Shown here piece by piece: positions 1 to 4,284 of a stretch of 6,412 nucleotides of DNA. Under the pieces are notes generated by a model. The model saw only the letters and a program-made list of their open reading frames with translations. It did not search any database and had not been told where the DNA came from. Origin of the DNA: a bacterium (GTDB lineage: Bacteria > Ratteibacteria > UBA8468); the NCBI GenBank assembly GCA_030672255.1, contig DAOVGU010000269.1:1-6412 (forward strand), given 5' to 3'. Position 1 is the stretch's first letter. The number at the start of each line of letters is the position of its first letter. The position numbers were made by a program, and so were the translations under genes.

Positions 1-100
1 AACATCCTACCCGTTTTCTTCTTATTTCAACGTACGGGAGGTCGGAGGCAATTAATTTTTCTTTTAATCTTTTCTCTACTCCAGTTTTTTAGTCGACGAA

Positions 101-137
101 GTCATTGCGAGTCCGCCTTGGCGGACGTGGCAATCTC
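101..137. repeat. Short palindromic intergenic repeat (ATTGC...GCAAT type)
   Basis: The core is a perfect hairpin, TCCGCC (112-117) / GGCGGA (120-125), with a TT centre. It is flanked by ATTGC (104-108) and GCAAT (130-134), which can extend the stem imperfectly. The outer words GTCATTGCGAG and GGCAATCTC match a style of dispersed intergenic repeat that I recall from many environmental bacterial genomes; this is memory, not a search. No second copy occurs in the window. The flanks (1-100 and 138-195) show no coding pattern that I can support. Confidence 0.6.
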
Positions 138-195
138 TCGCTTCTTTCATCTCAGAGGGAGAAGGGGATTTCAGGTTAAGTCTAATCCCGTTATC

Positions 196-243
196 CTGGT
201 AGTCGCAGGCTTTAGCCTGCGCAAGCTAAAGCTTGCGGCTACC
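196..243. repeat. Modular double-hairpin repeat, copy 1
   Basis: Two perfect hairpins lie side by side inside a closing stem. Arm 1 is GCAGGCT (205-211) / AGCCTGC (214-220) with TT between. Arm 2 is GCAAGCT (221-227) / AGCTTGC (230-236) with AA between. The outer stem pairs GGTAGTCGC (198-206) with GCGGCTACC (235-243), with one G-T wobble, and competes with the arm bases where they overlap. A three-way-junction or cruciform fold is therefore possible. Positions 196-221 recur perfectly (26 nt) in inverted orientation at 2633-2658, within copy 2. Confidence 0.75.
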
Positions 244-272
244 TATGTGGTCTTTTAGTGCAAGAATTAATG

Positions 273-545
273 TCACAGTGCACTGGAGAAGACATCCATC
301 ACCGCTATTAGATACATCCTTACTCCAAGAAAGAATACAAGGGAGGTATCAATCAAGCTCTGTGCTCCCAGGAAGTAATAGCGGAAAGCACCTCTTTTCC
401 CTTCTTTTTGTAGCTTCCGAGCCCAGAGTCTCAGGCTTCCAGAATCTAAACCAAGAAGTTTGGAGAAGGTCTCGTAGGTGAGAGCGAACTCCTGTTTTAG
501 CCTTTCCCTCTCGGCTACCTCTTTGATGGAACTGCATATAAGATT
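273..545 (-). pseudogene. Transposase-like fragment (helix-turn-helix plus integrase-core piece)
   Basis: The minus frame ending at the TGA at 275-273 encodes an HTH-like segment (AERERLKQEFALTYETFSKL, followed by LGLDSGSLRLWARKLQKEG), typical of the N-terminal DNA-binding part of IS transposases. About 30 unrecognisable residues follow, then MYLIAVMDVFSSAL, which resembles the 'YLxAVIDxFSR' strand of DDE/rve integrase cores. The two parts are far too close together for an intact enzyme, no catalytic D-D-E set is visible and there is no proper start, so I read it as an internally deleted remnant. The same frame stays open further upstream only by overlapping the dehydrogenase remnant in another frame. 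It begins immediately after the stop of that remnant, so an insertion may have taken part in the decay. The IS family cannot be assigned firmly (IS481/IS3-like is a guess), and no terminal inverted repeats were identified. Confidence 0.4.
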
Positions 546-546
546 G

Positions 547-1036
547 TCAAAGAGCGATAATTTTACCAGTCCTGGCAGATTCTTCAGCTGCCAGGCAGGC
601 TTCCACTGCAGATAAGGACTCTTCGGGACTGATGATGGTAGGTTTTTTACCACTGATAATACAGTTTATAAAATAGGAAAGTTCTTTCTCTAAAGCACCG
701 CTACGAAGGTTATGCAGCATTGGCCAGTAGGTTGTATCGGGAAAGCGCAGACCATTTTTATCACAGACAGAGAAATTGGGAGACGTATCATGAACTCCAT
801 CGCCGATAATAAGACCAATCTTTTTTAGGACTCCCTCACTCACAGTTGCCGGGATATCGCGTCGGGCATAGATGGAGATAATTCTGCCAATTGCTCCTTC
901 CGAAATTTCCTTTTTTAAGGTTTCTCTGAGCGCCTACACACACCTAAAAGATTTACATTGAGCATACTTGATAAGACCTCGGTATGTTTTTCCCCAAAAA
1001 TCCTAATCCGATGACTCCGTATTCTATTATATTCAT
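547..1036 (-). pseudogene. Decayed Gfo/Idh/MocA-family NAD(P)-dependent oxidoreductase
   Basis: The ATG at 1036-1034 follows a GGAGA Shine-Dalgarno sequence and starts MNIIEYGVIGLGFLGKN, the Rossmann GxGxxG-type nucleotide-binding start of this family. At about 985-984 one base is missing. Shifting frame restores TEVLSSMLNVNLLGVCRRSE, the expected first helix and second strand. After a stop the reading resumes in another frame from about 933 with ALRETLKKEISEGAIGRIIS and IYARRDIPATVSEG, which normally lies near the start of the C-terminal domain, so roughly 80-100 residues are gone. The sequence then jumps at about 783 from GDGVHDT, normally followed by 'DLMxW', to NFSVCDKNGLRFPDTTYWP and the usual family C-terminus (LAAEESARTGK), ending at 549-547. 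About half of a ~330-residue enzyme is left. An intact version would oxidise or reduce a sugar or cyclitol derivative in the cytoplasm. It starts 20 nt after the stop of the UroD-like gene, so the two were probably co-transcribed. The family call is firm; the substrate is unknown. Confidence 0.88.
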
Positions 1037-1056
1037 ATTGTTATCTCCGCTAAACG

Positions 1057-2064
1057 TCATTGGTTTTTCAAAATATCGATCATTGCTGCAATATTTTCAA
1101 CTTTTGCGTCTTTCGGTATTGAATGAGAAGGAGCAGCAATATAACCTCCATCAAATCCAATCCTCTCAAGTAAAATTTTAACTTCTTTTCTGGTTTCTGA
1201 GATTGTCCCGAATGGCAACGTTCTTTGCACACTAATACCACCGAAAAACGAGAGAGATTTTCCATACTTTCTCTTCATTTCAAAGACATCCATTACTTCC
1301 GGTTGAAAAGGATTAAATAAATCAACTCCACATTCTATAAGGTCAGAGAACACTTCGTCAACCTTACCACACGAATGAATGAATACGTATTTACCCTTTT
1401 TCTTCACTGCTTGGTACATCTCTTTTATCCTTGGTTTTATAAATTTCCTCCAGAGTTTCGGACCCATCAGTAAGCCATTCTGGCCTCCCCAATCATCTCC
1501 AAACAGTATAGCATCTACATCAAGAAGGAGAGCTTTATCAATCCATCTCAAATTATATTCCAGTATTTTATTGAGTAGTTTGTTTGCGAAGTTTTCGTTA
1601 GATAGCATAGCCATAAGAAAATTCTCCATACCAGCTAAAGTCCACGCGCGCTCAAAAAGACTAAATCCTAACTGAACTATGAAGAAATTGCCAGAATTTG
1701 CACGCGGTATATCGGTATGAGCATTGCTTTTAAAACATCCATCTGTGCCAGGGTCAGGGAATCTATATTTATCAATATTTTCCGAATCCACCAGACAATT
1801 GCAAACGGTTCCAATGGCTTTATCCGCTGTACGATTCCATCGGACCCCAAATCTATCTTCCCAAATATTAGTGTCTATCTTTTTATAATTGTAATCGTAT
1901 GCACCTAAATCTACGAAACAATTCCCCAGTTTTGATTCAAAGTCAGGGTCACCATAGAATGCAGTCATCTTAGCACGTGCTTCTTTTGTAAACCATATGT
2001 TATAGGGTGTTTTATCAGAATTTTTGTGACTCAATGTTGTTATAACACGCTCTCGATTATTCAT
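1057..2064 (-). CDS. Uroporphyrinogen decarboxylase (UroD/MtaA/CmuA) family protein
   Basis: This is a 335-residue protein of the UroD superfamily fold, near the usual 340-370 residues. It has the typical start MNNRERVITTLSHKNSDKTP. Other marks are an acidic FGDDWGGQNG segment (about 188-197), the HxC motif (H230, C232 in IHSCGKV), which binds zinc in methyltransferase members such as MtaA, then FFGGISVQRTLPFGT (273-287), and a family-typical ending GGYIAAPSHSIP...VENIAAMI (307-328). Members with HxC are generally corrinoid/methyl-transfer-like or of unknown function, not haem enzymes, and are often found beside sugar-related dehydrogenases. No heme genes are nearby and the dehydrogenase partner behind it is broken. 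The start is fixed by an in-frame TAA 12 nt upstream. The purine-rich GGGAAG sits directly against the ATG, so the ribosome site is weak. No clear promoter is seen. The family is certain; the reaction is not. Confidence 0.9.
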   Translation of the reverse strand: MNNRERVITTLSHKNSDKTPYNIWFTKEARAKMTAFYGDPDFESKLGNCFVDLGAYDYNYKKIDTNIWEDRFGVRWNRTADKAIGTVCNCLVDSENIDKYRFPDPGTDGCFKSNAHTDIPRANSGNFFIVQLGFSLFERAWTLAGMENFLMAMLSNENFANKLLNKILEYNLRWIDKALLLDVDAILFGDDWGGQNGLLMGPKLWRKFIKPRIKEMYQAVKKKGKYVFIHSCGKVDEVFSDLIECGVDLFNPFQPEVMDVFEMKRKYGKSLSFFGGISVQRTLPFGTISETRKEVKILLERIGFDGGYIAAPSHSIPKDAKVENIAAMIDILKNQ

Positions 2065-2545
2065 CTTCCCTTTTTATAATGCCTTGCTCCATCATCATGC
2101 AAATAACAAATAAGCACTTCATTAGCCTTTTATTTTTTTCTCCAGTTTTTCATTAATGTCACATGGAACATCTGCCGGCCATATCAATGTCGCTATTGAA
2201 GGAGGGACGACCAGAAATCTGGGAGCCAAAGAGATAAAGGATGCTAACCCCTAATTTTTCCAATTGTAAATTGTATTTGTTCTTTTTTCTTTAAGAAATT
2301 CTTCATTATGATTTAATTGTAACATATATTGATACCAAAAGCACACACATATTGCCAATAAAAATAAGAAGGAATTGTGGAGGAGGTCTGAATGCAAAGA
2401 ATAATATGGTCATCATGCTTAAACTCGGAGAGAATTAAGTAAATGGAAAAATTGATTTTTGGGTTTAGTTATGTTAAACCGAAAATTGGATAAAAAAACA
2501 GAATGTTTTAATGAAATGGGGACTATTAATAACAAAGCCGAGTAA
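2065..2545. other. Intergenic stretch upstream of the UroD-like gene
   Basis: About 480 bases hold no gene I can support apart from the two miniature ORFs listed separately. A plus-strand open stretch at 2156-2254 (32 codons, ending KEIKDANP) has no Shine-Dalgarno sequence and no family I recognise. It could be the tail of a lost gene. A GGTTTA/TAAACC inverted repeat (2462-2467/2475-2480) lies inside the second mini-ORF. The promoter of the minus-strand UroD-like gene should lie in the part nearest 2065, but only weak candidates are visible (TTGCAT then TTATAA on the minus strand). Confidence 0.5.
2392..2493 (+). other. Two abutting miniature ORFs with Shine-Dalgarno sequences
   Basis: A strong GGAGGAGG (2379-2386) precedes the ATG at 2392, which opens a 16-codon reading frame (MQRIIWSSCLNSERIK) ending in TAA at 2440-2442. 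The next base begins ATG (2443), opening a second 16-codon frame (MEKLIFGFSYVKPKIG) that ends at 2493 and has its own upstream GGAG (2427-2430). The spacing and abutment look like real translation signals. The peptides match nothing I know. They may be the surviving starts of deleted genes, a leader-peptide pair or chance. Coding status is uncertain. Confidence 0.3.
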
Positions 2546-2563
2546 TCCCTGCCTCCGCAGGGA
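2546..2563. repeat. Palindromic hairpin repeat
   Basis: TCCCTGC (2546-2552) pairs perfectly with GCAGGGA (2557-2563) around a CTCC loop. It is flanked by GTAA on the left and CAACTAC on the right, so on the minus strand it also opens with GTAG, like the double-hairpin elements. It lies 26 bp from copy 2, and the two form one cluster. No T-run follows, so a terminator role is not supported. Confidence 0.55.
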
Positions 2564-2589
2564 CGGCAACTACATATTTATTTTGTCTA

Positions 2590-2658
2590 TGTAGTGGCAA
2601 AGCTTGCTTTGCCTGATTTGCTACAAGATTAACGCAGGCTAAAGCCTGCGACTACCAG
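2590..2658. repeat. Modular double-hairpin repeat, copy 2
   Basis: Arm 1 is GCAAAGC (2597-2603) / GCTTTGC (2606-2612) with TT between. Arm 2 is GCAGGCT (2634-2640) / AGCCTGC (2643-2649) with AA between. A 21-nt linker separates them and contains an internal CTAC (2621-2624). The outer ends GTAGT (2591-2595) and ACTAC (2651-2655) are complementary. Arm 2 with its flank (2633-2658) is a perfect 26-nt inverted match to copy 1. Arm 1 with its flank (2590-2612) is a perfect 23-nt inverted match to copy 3. Confidence 0.75.
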
Positions 2659-2677
2659 AAATTCCATACAATAAAAT

Positions 2678-2800
2678 ATGGAAGGTAATTACCGATTAAC
2701 CTACCATGCAGAAGAAGAAAGAGATGCTGACCATATAACCAAAGAGGAAATAGAAGAGGCTATTCTTGAAAAAGATGTTACTTTTGTAAAGGCAAATTAA
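2678..2800 (+). pseudogene. Truncated DUF4258-like small protein
   Basis: This 40-codon frame starts MEGNYRLTYHAEEERDAD and continues HITKEEIEEAILEKDV before stopping. The pattern of a strand, then HAEEERxAD, then an I(T/S)xEEIEEAI helix is how DUF4258 proteins begin; these are small RelE/ParE-like or toxin-associated proteins of about 80-100 residues. The second half, normally with D-x-P/RGPS-like and later strands, is missing. No frame downstream restores it as far as I can read. No convincing Shine-Dalgarno sequence precedes the ATG. It lies between two palindromic elements and has no visible antitoxin partner. I take it as a broken remnant; a functional micro-protein is possible but less likely. 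Confidence 0.5.
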
Positions 2801-2832
2801 CGAAAGAGAGAGTAAACCACATTCATCGTTGG

Positions 2833-2856
2833 AGAGAGAAGACAAGGCTTCTCTCT
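2833..2856. other. Hairpin, possible weak terminator
   Basis: AGAGAGAAG (2833-2841) pairs perfectly with CTTCTCTCT (2848-2856) around a six-base loop. It lies 33 nt after the stop of the DUF4258-like remnant. No T-tract follows, so intrinsic termination is doubtful. It may be the leftover 3' end of that gene. Confidence 0.35.
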
Positions 2857-2945
2857 GCTTCAGAAAAAACTATCAGCATTCCCTTAGTTACTCTTTAATG
2901 TGTTAATGATGGTAAATCCTCAGTGAACACCGTGTCATCACAGGG

Positions 2946-2998
2946 GTAGTGGACGAGCTTGCTCGTCAAAAAAGAGCAAAGCAAGCTTTGCCACTACA
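2946..2998. repeat. Modular double-hairpin repeat, copy 3
   Basis: Arm 1 is GACGAGC (2952-2958) / GCTCGTC (2961-2967) with TT between. Arm 2 is GCAAAGC (2976-2982) / GCTTTGC (2985-2991) with AA between. The outer stem is GTAGTGG (2946-2952) / CCACTAC (2991-2997), seven perfect pairs that share one base with each arm. The arm-2 side matches arm 1 of copy 2 for 23 nt in inverted orientation. It ends about 60 bp upstream of the LacI promoter. Confidence 0.75.
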
Positions 2999-3058
2999 GA
3001 TAATGACGTGGTTTACTTGAATATTTACTAATGATGTTCGTAATTTTTCCTTGACGAC

Positions 3059-3087
3059 TTTACAAAACTATTTTTTTGAGGTATAAT
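3059..3087 (+). promoter_or_regulatory. Sigma70-type promoter of the LacI-family gene
   Basis: TTTACA (3059-3064, 5 of 6 to the -35 consensus), a 17-bp spacer and a perfect TATAAT (3082-3087) point to transcription starting near 3094. That leaves a leader of about 20 nt before the ATG at 3115. A TTGACG at 3051 is a better-looking -35 word but lies 25 bp from the -10, too far. Confidence 0.75.
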
Positions 3088-3101
3088 GTAAACGATTAAC
3101 A
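3087..3101. promoter_or_regulatory. Putative LacI-family operator (cre-like palindrome)
   Basis: TGTAAACGATTAACA is an imperfect palindrome around a central CG, the hallmark of LacI/GalR operators. It resembles the cre-type consensus TGWAARCGYTWNCW with one extra base. It overlaps the end of the -10 and the expected start site, where a bound repressor would block transcription. Binding by the gene product directly downstream is inferred from position. Confidence 0.5.
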
Positions 3102-3114
3102 GAAGAAGATTACA

Positions 3115-4140
3115 ATGGCCTCCATTATAGATATTGGCAGGAAAACCAAAGTTTCAACCGCTACCGTCTCCCGAGTCTTAAACAACAAAGATGACCTTAT
3201 TCCCATTAGCAAAGAGACAAAGGAAAAGGTATTGAAAGCAGCAAAAGACCTCAACTACCATCCCAATCTATTAGCCAGAAGTTTAGTCCAGAAGAAGAGC
3301 AATACCATTGGGCTCATCATCCCCTCAGTCTCCTACTCCTTCTTTCCCGAAGTAACAAAGGGAATCGAAGCAGTGCTCAATGAGAATGGCTATAAACTTA
3401 TCCTTTGCCATTCGGATGAGGATTCTAAAAAAGAAAGAGGGGAGTTTGAAAACCTCTTAGAAAGAAGGGTGGACGGTCTAATTATTGCTCCCGCCCAGGA
3501 GATGGAAAACTTAACTATTTTGCAAGAATTAAAAGAGGAGAAATTTCCTTTTGTTCTGATTGATAGGCATTATCAAGGAGAAAATTTCAATTGTGTGCTG
3601 ACCAATGATGAGGAAGCAGCCTTTGAGGCGGTAGATTATCTTATCTCTTTGGGGCACAAAAGAATTGGCTATATTGCTGGTCCTTCTTCCTGTTCTACCA
3701 GTAAAGAACGATTCTCTGGATATAAGAAGGCCCTCATCAAGAGTAAGATTCCTTTTGAAGAGGAATTAGTTATAGGGAATGGCTTTAACGAAGAAGACGG
3801 TTACAAAGCAATGAAGAGATTCTTTCAATTAAAGGAACTACCTACCGCCATCTTCTGTATCAATGACCCAGCCGCTATTGGCACCTTCAAAGCAATTAAA
3901 GAGAAAGGATTAAATATACCTGACGATATCTCTCTGATAGGATTTGCTAATCTTAGCCCAACAGAGATATTAGAAATCCCATTAACCACAGTTAACCAGC
4001 CAAAGCATCAAATGGGTGAGGTTGCGTGTAAAAGACTCTTAGAAATTATTGAGAAGAAAGACACTAAACCCAAAAAAATTATTTTAGAATCAAAACTTAT
4101 TATCCGCTCTTCTACAAAAAGATTGGATAAGCGCTCTTGA
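3115..4140 (+). CDS. LacI/GalR-family transcriptional regulator
   Basis: At 341 residues this is full length for the family. The N-terminal helix-turn-helix (about residues 3-23, IGRKTKVSTATVSRVLNN) and hinge helix (about 48-58, YHPNLLARSL) bind DNA. A periplasmic-binding-protein-like sensor domain follows from NTIGLIIPSVSYSFFPEV (63-80). It includes VDGLIIAPA, PFVLIDR (145-151), SLGHKRIGYIAGP (178-190), RFSGYKKAL (199-207), the CINDPAAIGTFKA segment (248-260) and IPLTTVNQP (288-296), all standard signatures. The first helix is slightly atypical (IIDIGRKTK instead of IKDVAKxAG). An in-frame TAA at 3097-3099 makes the ATG at 3115 the first possible start; the Shine-Dalgarno is weak (AGAAGAAG). 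The product should repress sugar-related genes and release DNA on binding a saccharide or derivative. A cre-like site over its own promoter suggests autorepression. Likely targets include the downstream deacetylase-aminotransferase operon. The effector cannot be told from the sequence. Confidence 0.95.
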   Translation: MASIIDIGRKTKVSTATVSRVLNNKDDLIPISKETKEKVLKAAKDLNYHPNLLARSLVQKKSNTIGLIIPSVSYSFFPEVTKGIEAVLNENGYKLILCHSDEDSKKERGEFENLLERRVDGLIIAPAQEMENLTILQELKEEKFPFVLIDRHYQGENFNCVLTNDEEAAFEAVDYLISLGHKRIGYIAGPSSCSTSKERFSGYKKALIKSKIPFEEELVIGNGFNEEDGYKAMKRFFQLKELPTAIFCINDPAAIGTFKAIKEKGLNIPDDISLIGFANLSPTEILEIPLTTVNQPKHQMGEVACKRLLEIIEKKDTKPKKIILESKLIIRSSTKRLDKRS

Positions 4141-4166
4141 CAAACTCTTTAGGGATATACTATAAA
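4137..4166 (+). promoter_or_regulatory. Candidate promoter of the deacetylase operon
   Basis: A perfect -35 TTGACA (4137-4142) overlaps the LacI stop codon. After an 18-bp spacer comes TATAAA (4161-4166, 5 of 6 to the -10 consensus). Transcription would start near 4173, inside or just after the left arm of the hairpin at 4163-4199, giving a leader of about 112 nt. An alternative -10, TATACT (4156-4161), would have only a 13-bp spacer. Confidence 0.5.
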
Positions 4167-4199
4167 CCCCGTTAGGGACTTATCTCTAAACGGGGTTTA
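4163..4199 (+). terminator. Strong hairpin after the LacI gene, probable terminator
   Basis: TAAACCCCGTT (4163-4173) pairs perfectly with AACGGGGTTTA (4189-4199). Inside it, AGGGA (4174-4178) can pair with TCTCT (4183-4187) including one G-T, with A4188 bulged and a CTTA loop. It begins 22 nt after the LacI stop. Only the TTT at 4196-4198 resembles a U-tract, and it is part of the stem, so efficiency is uncertain. The stem is closely palindromic and AT-flanked, so it could also be a dispersed repeat used as a terminator. Confidence 0.55.
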
Positions 4200-4284
4200 A
4201 GCCTAAAAATCGGTAATATGTGTGGTTCAGACACATGGCTATGTATGAGGTGGCATTGAGATAAATTCTGGGAGAAAGATAAAA

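Larger units (their letters stand above)
2811..3017. repeat. Possible miniature element bounded by 10-bp inverted repeats
   Basis: AGTAAACCAC (2811-2820) is the exact reverse complement of GTGGTTTACT (3008-3017). The enclosed 207 bp is non-coding and contains a hairpin at 2833-2856 and double-hairpin copy 3. This would fit a MITE-like element, but no target-site duplication is visible (GAGAG on the left, TGAAT on the right). A 10-bp match over this distance could be chance. Confidence 0.25.

Noticed and set aside
233..481. 82-codon plus-strand ORF over the transposase remnant
   Set aside because: It starts inside double-hairpin copy 1 and runs antisense to the fragment. The composition is unlike a protein and there is no family match, so it is an antisense shadow.
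984..1908. Plus-strand ORFs at 984-1181, 1379-1675 and 1717-1908
   Set aside because: They are antisense to the dehydrogenase remnant and the UroD-like gene, which carry clear family motifs, so they are shadows.
2065..2100. Promoter for the UroD-like gene (TTGCAT-17-TTATAA on the minus strand)
   Set aside because: The match to consensus is poor, and the start would fall on the ribosome site. Not supported enough to annotate.
2156..2254. 32-codon plus-strand ORF ending NLGAKEIKDANP
   Set aside because: It has no Shine-Dalgarno sequence and no recognisable family. The length is within chance, so it is mentioned only as a possible lost-gene tail.
2546..2998. CRISPR array
   Set aside because: Several hairpin repeats cluster here, but the copies are unequal, in mixed orientation and irregularly spaced, with no spacers of constant length and no cas gene.
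4218..4236. ATGTGT/ACACAT inverted repeat in the leader of the deacetylase gene
   Set aside because: A 6-bp AT-rich stem with a 7-nt loop is too weak to call a riboswitch or operator. No known riboswitch core is visible in 4173-4284.
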